Assembly: GCA_977006965.1 (NCBI GenBank)
Contig: OZ345374.1
Coordinates: forward strand, 62,001 to 126,000
Direction of reading: 5' to 3'
DNA length: 64,000 nt
Origin: Phymatolithon calcareum
Lineage: Eukaryota > Rhodophyta > Florideophyceae > Hapalidiales
In this document: in pieces, positions 21,722 to 33,712 of the stretch
Numbering within the stretch: the stretch's first letter is position 1
How the letters are laid out: each line of letters opens with the position of its first letter
Notes under the pieces: model-generated
Told to the model about the DNA's origin: nothing
Database searches by the model: none
Seen by the model: only the letters and a program-made list of their open reading frames with translations
Made by a program: the position numbers and the translations under genes

Positions 21722-22690
21722 TTACTTTAACATATGCCGTGATGCATTCTGGATCATCAGGGCAAAGGTGTCCATGAACATGCTGTAGAGAAACGGACTT
21801 AGCGGGGAGCCCTGTGTCGCGAAATTTCAGTTTCGAGCTTATTATTGAAACCGGCTACGGGTACTCGGAATGAGCAAATAAGGAGCCAGTATGTCCTCGT
21901 CGAGGTCTAAGGTCAAGGAACTTATCCCTCGGTATTGTTGTGAAGCAAATTTCGATGGTTGTTTTCTTACTTGCTTGCCGAGCTCTATCGACGTATGAGT
22001 TCTGCGGCTTTTATAGTGATCTGCGAGGAGCGCAAGGAAATCATAATATCGCCTGTGCTTGCGTGGTGCTCCAATTCTGCTCCCTACAATTGGTATTCGT
22101 AAGATTGGATTTTTTGCGCAAGTGGTAAATTCGGTAGAATAAGGAAATGCAAGTAAGAAACCGTATGCCCGCCTTGCGATTCTGTTCAATATAGTTTTGT
22201 GTATCTATAGGAAAGCTTTCGTGTTCTGCACTTAATTGTTTCCTTTTTGCTTCTCAATTTCACTTCAATGATTACCATATTTCATCCTGTTTACTCTCTC
22301 AAGTCTTTTCGACTCCTATATCGATTTGCGACACCCTGGGAGTCTTTCTGGTCGAGCAGAAGCCATGTTTAGTCCTCATCGCCCGCAGTATAGACGAATG
22401 ACCATTTCAGTAGATATTTGATCATCAATGCAATATCCGGGGGTAGACATTTGTAGACTCGATTCATCACGATGTTGCGCGCGAAGCCGTCGTAAGCAAA
22501 TCAGAGGTCGACTACTGGGACGAAACGGTTACCTCTCTTCATTGTGCTAGCTGACCTCATGATCGCAAGCTCAGTCCCCTTGTTCTTCTAGAATCCAAAT
22601 TGGAATAGGTGAAAATTTTACCGTTGTCGTGCAGCAGAGTCCAGTGCCGCATCTACGACTTTCCTGACTTGGCCTAATAGAGAAATTCGT
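21722..22690 (-). pseudogene. Non-LTR reverse transcriptase remnant (minus strand)
   Basis: At 22380-22690 the minus strand reads LLGQVRKVVDAAL, KGTELAIMRSAS and FVPVVDL, stop, FAYDGFARN. These are RT blocks 1 to 3. At 21722-21830 it reads ATQGSPLSPFLYSMFMDTFA, the RT QGSP block. About 500 bases between the blocks carry no RT signal, so there is an insertion or heavy decay. Several in-frame stops make it dead. Confidence 0.65.
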
Positions 22691-23223
22691 CTTCTCTTTC
22701 GGCCGCGACCGTCATCGCATTTGTGAATAGGGACCAGCGCTTCTCGGCACCATACTGTCTGCATACATTCTTTTTATTCTCTATATATCTTAGCTATGGT
22801 GCCATTCGTTTTCTCACGAGAATTACAGTAGCTTCGCATCGTTATGCTTCTGACGCGAAACTTTTTGCACAATGCTATGATGGCCCTGTTCATTCGTACG
22901 TGGCATTCGTGTGACCACGGAATTGAGAAATCATAACATTATTCTAATTGTTGCCAAACATTTAGATTGAACTTCTGCGTCATACATGTTGAAGCCTAGG
23001 ATAACTCTAAATAACTATTTTTAGAAATGTTTCGGCCGCTGATTTGCAGACCGTTTTCTCAAAAATTATTTCGCAGACGTTCATTTATTTTACCCAGATC
23101 TGGCATGTGCTTGCGTTTTGGAGCTTTTACGGAAGAAAAACGCAGCTCGTGCAGACATATCACGTCTCGCGCGCAATCGCTCTCCACGTTTCTAAAACCA
23201 GTTTTCTCAAATCGCACACTGCG
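22691..23223. other. Spacer before the methyltransferase-SET gene
   Basis: No supported feature. An open stretch continues in frame upstream of 23224, so the true start may be further left. Confidence 0.35.
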
Positions 23224-26071
23224 ATGCCGCCGAGGTCCCCGCCGAAGTTAGTCCCCGTCATCATTACTTTCGGGGACGCGCTTATGCAGTACAAGCTCTC
23301 ACTCTGCGGTGATGCGTGGACGGAATGCAAAACGTTTCTGGATTGGTGTGAGGAGCACGCGGAACATCGAAATGCCCAATATGAATTTTTGTTGCTTTTG
23401 GAGCGGAGACTTTTGACGCGATCAGTTCTATTGGCAGAACATCGATGTCTCTCAATAGAACGCAATCTACCGATATGGAGTTCTACTCGGATACTGGTTT
23501 TCGAAGCCTTCGCCGCTAATCTTTTGCAGTAGCTGCTCGCAAACGGAGAACGAACTGATGCGCGGGCTTTTGAAGTGTTCAAAGCCATGTGGGAGAATCT
23601 GAAGACGTGTGATGTTGTAGTCGGAGGCAAGTCGTTCCCGAAGTGCCCGATTCCTATTCGGGCCTACATTCTGCAAGGATTCTTCTCAAAGAAAACTCTC
23701 GATCTCCCGAGCGGTGATAGAACGCAGTTTGAAGCCACTCTCTTCTTCTGGGTACTCTATCAAGCATTTGAGAGCCAGTCGGGATCGTTCGTAAAGAAGA
23801 TCCAAGCAGACTCGTCCAAGAAAGGAACGAGGGCAACATCTTTGAAACCTGATCTTTCTGTCCCGTTCTCGCAGGGGTTATCGTACGCTATTCTGCACGT
23901 GGTCAGAGCATGGGGAAGTTTTGCAGAATAATTAATTCTACAAATCGTAGAAGATCTTCTTCTTCAATTCTTACGCTTACAGGGGTAGGACGTAAGCTTT
24001 TGCGATATTTCAAAAGGGTGCCTTATTCCAGAAGTGCAGAAGAACAGCTTTCTCGACAATACGTCTGTCCATGTTCAAGCGCCTGGTTGGCGGTCAGAGG
24101 TAAAGCAACTCGCAGAAAAGCATTGGGACGATGGCTTTAGATTCGCAAGAGAGTTTGTTCAACACTTGAAATCCATATGTCTTCATACGCATCTATACGA
24201 GGCAGGCGTTCGCGATATTCTTGAATGGGACTTCCTCAGCTCACTACATCGCTCCCGCCATGGATTAGAGAAATTACAACCGTGGTTTCTATCCGCCGTA
24301 TGCTAGCCGTGGTGAGAGAAGCACTTGTAAAACCGACCGATGACACTGTCACGAATACGACCAACAAAGTATCTGCCCCTGTACTTCAATGGAAACCCAG
24401 TACCGCATGTGATTCCGGACAGACCATTGGCGCAGAGGAGCTTTTTGCAGCCGAAGCGATAGTTACGAAAGCTCTCATCAGGCACAGTAGGGTTCATTCT
24501 ACCTCTTTCAAAGACTTGATTCAAACACATCTTTGTCACTTTGACAGTGATTGGTACCATCAGTTGACCAAAGCGCTCAACTGGTACTCACTTAGCCACC
24601 CGTGTCCTCTTCCGAAGATTTTTCGAAGGAGATTGTCGCTGAGATTCAATCAATGCTTCGTCCAGGAGGGCAAGTTGTTCAGTTCTGTGAGATATCCCAG
24701 ATTCAGATGTGGGTGAGTGCATTTAACAGCAGGAAGGACAAGTTCTCTCACGCCTTTTTCATGCTAGACTCAAACCCGCTCGTGATGGTTCTCGCACCGA
24801 GTGTGCGAGTATTTCGGAAGAATTCAAATCATCCGCGAAACAATAATATTGTTACTTTTGCCCTTCTTGCAATGAAGGTTTGTTCCGACGAAGCGCTGGA
24901 TCTCATGGGTTTTTTGTAGTGGACTGAACATGGCCACGTTCGATCAAGCTTTCCTGTGCATACAAATGTAATCAACAATGTTGACCCTCTCTCTGGCGAA
25001 GAGCATTTTCATCCGTGTAATCCGAGCACCTAGAATTCCGGAGAGGATAGAATATTTCAATCCCTCTTTGCCGGTCGAAAGCCTGTTTCTCTTCTTAAGG
25101 AGATCATAGAACGATACACCAAGCCGAACGATCTTGTTTCTGATACATTCGGAGGATCATTCTCCACTGGAGCCACAGCTTTATCTCTTCCAGATGTTCG
25201 CTTGATTGTCGGAGGAGACAAAAGTCTCGACTGCTACAATGCTGGAATGAGGTGGCTAAAGGCCTTGTTTTGCGATATTGTCAATAGGAATTGGAGAAGG
25301 AACAAGTCGAGTATCACGACCAGAGTCCAAATCTTACAAGCCACGCAAACACTTATGCAGTACGCCTTTGCACGTTGTGTCGCTGCTAAGAGATCAATTG
25401 GATCCCAGTGGATTCCGCCAGCATCACTTCCGTTTCGTCAATCACTACCCAGGCACATTGTTCAGTTTCTACTGAGCATTAGCGACATGGACCACGACTC
25501 AGTTAATATTGACGGAGAATCCGTTGATCAGTGGCCCATTTCGCTACAAGTGGATATCGAAAAAGTGGGAATATTCTTACTCGCTGCTTGTGATGCCAGT
25601 CGAAACGGGCACCGCTTAAGAGTGAACGATGCAGGAGAAAGAGTGGCTGTTGCTGACAGAGAATTTGCCGTGGGAGAAAGACTGTGTAGAATTTTCGGCT
25701 CTATCGTCTACTCCAATCTAAGAAATCTATCATCATCCGGCAGACTGTATGGAAGTGTTGTATAATCATTGTTAAAATCAACATGTGCGCAGAAAGGGGT
25801 TTCGCTAACCACTGAATCGATTGCACTGCACTACCAAAGTGAGGTTCGTCGACATGTTGTGATCGTTCCCATTGCGTTCAGTACTGGATCTTAAGTTCGA
25901 AGAAGTCAAGAAATTGAGAAAGGAAATGTTCGTCCCATGGTCAAAGGGGAGGGCCAAGGAGCATGATTTTCGACATGGAAAGTACAGGATATCGTGGACT
26001 GCGAGAGAGTGCAGTTCACAGCTATAAGGAGCATCACGAAGGGTGAGCCCCTCGTGTTCTCCTCAAACTGA
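23224..26071 (+). pseudogene. DNA methyltransferase-SET fusion protein, decayed
   Basis: One protein is read in three successive frames: 23224-24290, 24290-24600 and 24600-26071. The N-terminal 350 residues (GDALMQYKLSLCGDAWTEC and on) are unknown. The middle has MLRPGGQVVQF and NNNIVTFALLA, then RKPVSLLKEIIERYTKP (motif X), DLVSDTFGGSFSTG (motif I, canonical DPFxGSGTT) and LIVGGDKSLDCYNAG. This is the beta-class order of bacterial N4-cytosine/N6-adenine methyltransferases. The DPPY motif is not clear. The C-terminus has ERVAVADREFAVGERL, FGSIVYSNL and VQFTAIRSITKGEPLV (about 26009), the two ends of a SET domain. Its central catalytic part is lost. Stops: TAG 23530, TAA 23932, TAG near 23986, TAG 24917, TAG 25031, TAA 25763 and later ones. 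Homology of 25400-26071 with 1-708 supports a single ancestral protein. Predicted roles are DNA and protein-lysine methylation. Confidence 0.65.
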
Positions 26072-26639
26072 AATTTATTATACCTTCCAGACTGGTAGTT
26101 AGTTCAACTCCAAATTTCGACAAGTATTACGAGCTGACTTCCACACATTGGCGAAGAGAATCTCTGAACAGGTCAATAGAAAAACAAACTTCGTTTCCAG
26201 GAACTCAATCTTCGTAACTACAGGTATAACGCGACAAACTATCACTTGCAGCAGTTTAGGACGAAAAAACGTGCTATCTCGTAATAGAGTGGTAGAAGAT
26301 TTAAATTCTAGTGTAAAAGCCGAATTTTAGGATTTTCTTACAGTGCCCAAAAATCTACTGCAATTTCATTTCCAGAGCTTTGAAAGTTGAAACAAGAGCC
26401 TTCACAAAATACACGACCCGTGTGCACAATATGGGCATAGATGTAACGTGCTTCTTTCAAGAGAAATGATTTTTAACTAACTATATTATCGTAGCTATCA
26501 ATTCAAAAGTACAATTACAGTCCAGAGATTCCTATTCGGTGCTAATGACAATATTTTGCATTTCAACCAGGTAATGTTGCTGCTCTTGGCTTATCGTCGA
26601 GTAGATCCTCTTCTCTTAAGCGGCACAGAGAACTTTCAT
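26072..26639. other. Spacer, no gene seen
   Basis: AT-rich, no supported feature. Confidence 0.35.
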
Positions 26640-27768
26640 CATAATGGGTGGGGACAAACATAGCGGTCATGTCACGGTTATTATCGATACGAGAAGTACG
26701 CCAGGAACAAACCAGCGCGGAGTCCCCCAAGAATCCCCTATAAGCCCACCACTGTTCAACATCCTTATAGACACTCTAGCAGAAAGGGTAACTGCCCTGT
26801 ACTTCAACGACTCTAGTGCAAATCTTCGTTTAAATGTGTTCACGGACGACGCCATACCAATGACAAGGCATGAAAACGAGCTCCAAGAGATACCCAATGA
26901 ATACACAGAATGGGCATGTACGTATCGAATGACTTGGTCGATCCGAAAGTGCTCAGCCATACTTCCCAAGAAGAGAACCAAATGAGCGCTCTTCCTGGCA
27001 AACAAGGAAGTTCTAATAAGGCGCACAGCAGAATATCTCGGTACGTCTATTGATGAGAACGGAAACCGTGACTACGGGCTCCTGGAACGTTTCAAAAGCG
27101 CAAGCGCTATGGTGCGACTCATGAGCTCCCTAGGCATGACAAGGAGAGGTTACACCACTGAAAAGAACATCATGCTATTAAAAGCCTCTATCAGGCCAGT
27201 TTATGATTTCGCTGCTCACATAACACCTAATACAATCCACGTATCGACAGCGGCAGTGTAAATACAGAAGAACAATGCAAGGATACAGTTCGAAAAGCTT
27301 TGTCAAATAGAAGAGTGAGAGTTCCGCGGGCAGCATGTACACATGAAGTTAAGACGAAGATTGGGCAAGGTAGTAGAAGAGAGCGATGACGCCGGGGCAG
27401 AGCTAAAACTCGAAGCACTTGACTGTCTTCGAGAAGCGAACACAGCAGATGACCTTAAAGATAAGCCTAGCGTCCGACTCGTTTCGGATAAACCAGAAGA
27501 ACGCCGCGCAAGAAAAATAATGTTCTCCATGAAGGGTGTACCGCACCAGGAAGTGAGGATGAAAGAAAGAAGACAGAGAATTCTTCGTGCAAGATGTTTT
27601 TTAGGTCAATTCGCTAGGAACCCAACGAAGATGATTGAACAAATGGGTAGTCAAGGAGCATGGACAGTTGCTATGTTCATAGGAACCCGGGGAGAAGCCG
27701 ATATGGACCCCTGCCGAAGTCAATGAAGTGGCGCGAGCAATTGACGTGATATTATGCAATTCTGAATA
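26640..27768 (+). pseudogene. Non-LTR reverse transcriptase C-terminal half, family A
   Basis: One frame carries NQRGVPQESPISPPLFN (QGSP block with G to E), LRLNVFTDDAIPM (catalytic FADD changed to FTDD), KCSAIL, AEYLGTSIDENG, then the thumb and C-terminal region (FARNPTKMIEQMGSQGAWTV). Stops: TGA 26983, TAA about 27259, TGA about 27316. A late frame change lets it read WTPAEVNEVARAID to a TAA at about 27768. It matches the minus-strand copy at 43226-44440. No endonuclease domain is visible. Dead element. Confidence 0.75.
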
Positions 27769-28037
27769 AGGTAACTGACAATGCTCGATTTTCGTATAAT
27801 GAAAAGAGCCGACTTTCCCAAAGATGTACCTTCTCAATAAGTCCTCTTAATGGCGACAAACATAGCTGTCCACTATTATCGTATACTCGTGAATCAAACA
27901 TGGTCATTCGTCTCGCGACGAGAATTGCAATATCCTCGCATCATTCTAGATGTGATGCGAACTTTTGTAACTCAGTTATGAAAGTATTTTTAAACTCGCG
28001 TAAGACAATGAAGTGAGTCAATTGGACAGCTTTTGAT
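27769..28037. other. Spacer
   Basis: No supported feature. Confidence 0.3.
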
Positions 28038-30470
28038 TTGATAGAGGCAAATTCAAATTCTTACTGGTCACCTAGTTTGTGTATATTTGAAAAAATCCCT
28101 ATGTTCGTCGCATTCAAAGCACCGCTGACCGCGATCAATTTTCTAAGCCTGAAGTCCTCACGTGGCCAGAATCGCATAGATCCCAGTAGTCTGGCTACAG
28201 CTCTCTCGCATGATGGTATCGGATTCTCGGATTTCAAGAAGACACGCCGGTACAATGCCGTTGATCTGGGAATCCTTAAATACCCGCATGCATGCCTGCA
28301 GAAAGATGACCTGAAGAGGAAGAAAGAGACCGCATTGCCGATAAGTCGGTACCACAATATCTCGACTTCCTGCATTCGGCGTTTGAACACTTCACAGAGC
28401 AAAGCAGGTCTTGGGTTCTTCTTACGAATGAAGTACTGGAAAAGGAAGCAGTGACGAAAGGGAATGAATGCAGCTTGAAGGACTGGATGGTATCTAAGGT
28501 TCTGGGGTACCCATTTGCGAGGAATATCGAAGCTCTTCTGCGGACAACCGGGCGATCGTGGAGATCGCTACCTCTGCTATGACTCGAGCTCGGGAAACAG
28601 ATCGACGAGACGTTGCCCGATGCTCGGGTCCCCAACAGCACATAGGAACGTTCATTTCAGCGACCTGGACGAGGTCAGCGTGCAGAATGAAGTTCAATTG
28701 ATGTCAATCAGATACGTGCTCCCTCTAGAAAACGAAAAGCGAACCAGTCCGAGCGCCGCTCTAAACATTCTAAGCCCAGTTCCTTTCTAGGGGTCGCACC
28801 AGCGAGTCCAGGTGTACGTTCTAGAGGAGAAGAACTCGCCACAGAGAGCTCCGCCAGCTGTGATATTGAGCTTGGTGATGGGAACGCGTCTCGTTGAAAT
28901 CCTGCTAGAGATGTTGGTCAACATGCAGTCGATGTGCACACTCTTGATGAAGCAACTGGAGAGCTCCTAGAAGACGAAGAAGAAGGTGCAGAAGATGGAA
29001 AGAAAGACCCTGACGTGGTGTCTGGAGATGTGACTCGCAGAATAGGACGAGAGCATAATGCGGTGAGCTACACTGCGGACACTAACGGGTTTCGAAGTTT
29101 GAGAGAAAAAACGAATGGATTTGTCTACAAGGCCCCTGTTCTGCTCATGCCATCGTACGCTCAAACACGAAGAGAGGGAAGTTGGTTGCAGATGTCAGAT
29201 GAGACGGGTGATGAGTGGCATGATATTTACGACGACATGCTTCCAACGAACGTACCCTACAAGAGTGTGAATGACATGGCTGATTTAGTCACTATGAAGA
29301 GCGAGAATGATCCCGTAGATGGGCTCTCGGAGCTGAATTGCTCGATGTTAATGTGCAAGATCCCGTTAAGTGGCTCCGGGATCTAGGAATGCGTCCTCCG
29401 CATCGTGCGTTCTTTCGCGTTGCCAGCACGAAGCTGCACTTAACGCACAGGCTTGCTGGTCAGCACGCCCGAAACGGTGCTCGAATAATTATGAGTAAGA
29501 CCGGAAATGAAAAGCTCCACGAACCAGGAGATATGGCGATGGTGCTCCAAATGTTGAACTGGGCGAAGCATCGAGAACAAATTGATCAGAAAGAATGAAC
29601 CATTCTTGAGAGTTTCATTGACGATCGCCCATTCCAACACGATTTTGACACTTTCTTCAGTACTCGTGGCTCGGATTTCGTCGAGGAAGACAAGATTGGG
29701 GATCTCCGCGGTCTGATGGACTGGTTCGATAAGGAATTTCCGGCTGACGAAATGTTCGAGAGAAGCGATGAACCGGATGCGAATGGGTGGACTCACATTA
29801 TCAATAGGGGTGCGGAGGAGGATGCTCGACTGTGGAAGACAGATAGAACAAATGCGCGCTTCTCGACGTCGAATAAGGGGATGACTGCAAGATTGGAAAG
29901 CTCTGAAGGTCGGCTAAAATATTTCACTCTTCGATCGGAGCTAGATGTTCGTGTTCTGCAGATTTCGGCTATGCTTCGTTTGCGATACAGATCGATGACA
30001 CCGAGAGTGGAAGCTGACCTTGAGGCTCCGGAACTGTACACACCCGACTCATGAGGTCGTATGCTAGCAACAGGAAGAAACGCCGAGGATCAAGTTCCTC
30101 TTCATGAATTCCTTTCCAGAGAGGTTCGGACTACTGGAGACGCTCTCATATACACTGGTTACTTTGTAATTACCACTGGAAGCGACGGAGCAAAGTTCTG
30201 GGTCTCCGATCACTCTCATAACCTTATATTCTCCTCCAAGAAGAGGTCCGAACTTCTGAACAAGACCCATCGAATGCGTCTAATTTCAATTCCGACTTAC
30301 TCTTTTTCACAGGGCGTGGGGACCTGACACATGCAGGTTGTGGGGCAAAGGCGTCAGGGTTTAAGAGCTGTTTTCGGTTCCATATGTACTTGGTCCGACT
30401 GGATATCATGCACATTGACGAAGTGATTAGAAAGAGTTTTCAACCGAACACTCAGGAAGAGAATGAATAA
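28038..30470 (+). pseudogene. Large decayed gene of unknown function
   Basis: A run of plus-strand coding-like blocks with frame changes. At 28038-28440: FVAFKAPLTAINFLSLKSSR. At about 28360-28580: EHFTEQSRSWVLL, LKDWMVSKVLGYPFARNIEA. At 28934-29386: an acidic stretch (ELLEDEEEGAEDGKKDPD) and GDEWHDIYDDMLP. From 29338 one frame persists to about 30327 with TGA at 29596 and 30052 (DPVKWLRDLGMRPPHRAFFR, LMDWFDKEFPADEMFE, ALIYTGYFVITTGSDGAKFW). A final block, LDIMHIDEVIRKSFQPNTQ, ends in TAA at 30468-30470. No known domain recognised. The length (perhaps 750 residues) and Asp/Glu-rich middle are all I can say. It follows the RT and methyltransferase-SET remains on the same strand. Confidence 0.4.
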
Positions 30471-30904
30471 GTTCTACAGGACGATGAGTAGTTTACACTG
30501 TAGAATCCATATGTCGCATTGTTTCACGAAAAGTTCGTCTTACCATTCGAAGTGCAGAATCCTCTGTCATTGTTCATTCATTTATTTTTCGTATTCCCCT
30601 TGTGAGGCTAGCAACAATTTGAGGGTCTAACGATCAATTTTTTGCGAGTTTGACTCCTGCTTGCATGTTGAGGTTCGGACGGCGCCAAAGATTGACTCTG
30701 GGGTTGGTCGGAAGCTGTGAAGTAGCACTTGAAGAATCAAGCGACTTTCGTCCATACTAAGGGTGCAACTCCATTGTATTTCTCTCGCGCACAATAGGAA
30801 TCTCGATGACCGGTAGACCGATTTGTTATTCCTATCTTTGTAGGTACACTATCACGGTGACTCTAATGTTCCCAGTTCAATTATTAATCCTTCCCACATT
30901 TCAA
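30471..30904. other. Spacer, no gene seen
   Basis: No supported feature. Confidence 0.35.
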
Positions 30905-31620
30905 GAAAATGGAATATGGATTCTCTATTCCTAAAGCCTGTTTGAGTTTCTGGGAGAAGGCCTTAACGAGCACTTGAATTCATTTCCCAATAAACGCAAT
31001 CCCTATTCCCAGAACACGAGTTTTGGATTTTCTATTCTTAGATCTGCTTCGAGTCTCTGGGAGAAGGCCTTGACCAACACTAGCGTTCATTTCGCTATAA
31101 ACGCGATCGCAGTGTACATGCTTAGGAATATTCATTCAGAGTATTGGGTCAAAGTTTTCTCAGTCTTATTTCCAGAAAGTGAAACTTGGATTTTTTGTTC
31201 CCAGAAGGGCTCTGAGTCACTTTTCTAAAGGGTTAAAAAATCGCAATATCCATCTCAGAATAAACCAAATCAGAAACTAAATGCTTAAAATGATTATTCT
31301 AAAAGACTGTTGGGCCGGAGGGGTGTGCACATTAGTTCCGGAAATTGAAACTTGAATTTTCCATTCCTAGAGGAACGTCGAGTCTCTTTGTGTAGCCTTT
31401 AACAAGTTCCAGCTTGCGTTTCGGAATAAATATAATCCACCTGTACAGGCGTTGAAATACTTGTTCAAAAGAGTATTAAGTCAAATAGTTCTAAGCTTTA
31501 TTTCCAGAACTTGTAACTAGGATTCTCCATTCTTAGATGTAGTTGGAGTAACTGGTCTAAGCCAATAACAAGCGTCAACTTGCGTTTCAAAGAAAGCGCA
31601 ACAAAAAATTATGGCAATTC
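30905..31620. repeat. Degenerate satellite of about 166 bp, 4-5 units
   Basis: Units begin with CCAGAA or CCGGAA at 31009, 31172, 31338 and 31504, spacings 163, 166 and 166. Each continues with a TTGGATTTTCTATTC-like block, a GAGTCTCTGGGAGAAGGCCT-like block and a CATTTCxxxATAAACGC-like block. A shorter first unit (about 104 bp) starts near 30905. The monomers are clearly diverged. The period is close to nucleosome length, as in many centromeric or subtelomeric satellites. Confidence 0.75.
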
Positions 31621-31669
31621 GTAAAAACTTCCTGTGAGTGACAAAATATACACCTCCCATGCATGGAAG

Positions 31670-31800
31670 AACAGCGAACGTTTAAAATCTGCCACGAAAA
31701 CGATCAATTAAAAAATTAAAACGTAATATATTGGAAGAAGAGAGAACGTTAAAATTATGGCCCTCAAACGGTCAATTAAAAAAATTGACACGTAACGGCG
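31670..31800. repeat. Direct repeat pair, 67 bp apart
   Basis: GAACGTTTAAAAT with CGATCAATTAAAAAATT (from about 31676) recurs as GAACGTTAAAAT with CGGTCAATTAAAAAAATT (from about 31743). It lies just upstream of the frame at 31888. Confidence 0.6.
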
Positions 31801-31887
31801 ACCGTTTTGTAGTTCTCGAAAATCTATTAAAGCAAATTGCGCTGAGCAGAACGATCGAATGGGGCAAAAACGCATCTGCAATCTAAA

Positions 31888-32662
31888 ATGCTGAGGAACA
31901 AGGTGAACCTGAGCCTTGCGGAAAAAGTAAACCTGAATACCGGAAGACTGCTGGCCGACAGGGCTAAACGCGAATACTCTCACACCGAAATCGGCCGTGT
32001 CGTACGATCAAACCCACTGAAGAAAGACCATGCACTTGGATGGCTACAGCGGGGATATAGGGATTTCTGCCCTGTTTGGTTCGAATATAGGGTCTTTCGA
32101 AATGCTGTTCCCCTCCCGATTCTCACTAAGCTTAAAAGCTTGGAGAGCAGATTATTCAACGGGAAGAAGTTTGACCCAAATGAACTTGGTCTGGATCATT
32201 ACGACCACCACTCCACGGAAGAGAATCAGTCTCGTACCAAGTACATATATCTAAGTCCGCATCAAATGTAAAGCGCCACCGTCACGGAGTTTTGCGCCCT
32301 CGCACATAATTGTTTGAGGGATCGAATTTCAAGTGCCGACGGTTGCTAAGAAAGGGTTCGACTGTGGATTACTGGATCAATTTGACGAAACGAGCGGTAA
32401 GCACAAGACAAATTCCGCGTATGTAGCGTACTACTTACCCAATGATTTGTATGGTATTGCCATTCACGCTGACAGCTTTGCGTTATGGGCGGTTGTCGTA
32501 CTCCTCCTTCGCGATGGTGGTTCCATTGATGGTGGTCTTGAAATTGAGACAGTGGACATCAAGCAAGCTGTTGGAGATATCGCCATTACTGACAATAAAC
32601 TCAATTCTGTTCTAATTTACTCTAGGAATGAGCGAAGAGAGACAATGGTTCTATGGTTTTAA
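31888..32662 (+). pseudogene. Hypothetical protein, possible HTH N-terminus, broken
   Basis: ATG at 31888 gives 127 residues. The first 40 (VNLSLAEKVNLNTGRLLADR, then SHTEIGRVV) look like a helix-turn-helix of the CENP-B/transposase kind, a weak resemblance only. After TAA near 32269 a second block in another frame (KKGFDCGLLDQFDETSGKHK, then YYLPNDLYGIAIHADSFALW) runs to 32662. The two may be one decayed protein. No catalytic motif seen. Confidence 0.3.
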
Positions 32663-33712
32663 AAGTTTCCATGCTAATCACTTGCAAAAAGCCTCCAAGT
32701 GATACTGCCTTGTTGTTTTTCCTTCGTGAAGATTCTTAATATCGAGAAAACGACAGCGTGGGTAGTGATGGGAGAGGTTTAGAGTTCCACTTTTAGTTAC
32801 ATTCGAGTATCAGATTTATGTCCTAGTTGTCTTCCATCAAAATCGATTTCCAGCTATACGCCTGATAAAACAGAAACACGCATGCTGTTCATTGCCGTAG
32901 AACATAAGCTTGTGTCAAAGTATTGTTGTTTATTGTAAAGGTAGATATCTACACAACTGGAAGTTAAACGCAAAGGGAATGACATTTCTATATGCCTGTT
33001 GAAGCAAGAGCGAACTTTGAAGTCGACTGAACATAGATTGAAATTTTGAATGCGAATTGTGCATCTACTTCGAAGGAGCTGATGCATTATTAAAATAAAT
33101 GCGGGAGTGTGCCATACGGTTTCTGTGCATTGACGTTATAAGACTTTTCAGGAAATTAGAGCCATTTATTGCCTGTCGCCGCACAGAATTCGACAGATTT
33201 AGGGGCATGATGCACACAGATTGCGACATTCGAACTTTCATCGCTCTCTTGTCGCCATGCGCTCTGTGCTGACGACTACGGGTAGGGTTACTACTCGTTC
33301 TGCTGTTTTAGGGTTCTTTCTAAAGACGGATAGGTTTTGAGGCCTCTCTAAACGCGCAGCACTTCTCCTCGTCCGGCCTTCTAGTCGCATTCGTCGGCTG
33401 TAGTAATCCTTTAGGATCATGATAACTAATTTTTCATTTCTCCCCAATCGTTCCTTGCAACGACAGTAGTAGAATGCGGTAAAAAATGCATCCCAAATCT
33501 AACTCTGTTGGGGAAACGGCAGACTTGCACATCGCGCGAATTCTAGAATTCTTCGTTGCCGTCCGTCAGCGCTGCTTTCGAGAATACGTGTTCGCAGCCT
33601 GCGAAATCCATCGCTTTAGTGCCCATCCGCATGCGTGAACACCTCGATTTTTAGCCGAAAGCGCCTCATTGCTCGAAGGCTTCGTTGAGCAACCAGCACC
33701 AGGACATGCAAT
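32663..33712. other. Long spacer, no gene seen
   Basis: About 1 kb without supported features. Confidence 0.35.
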
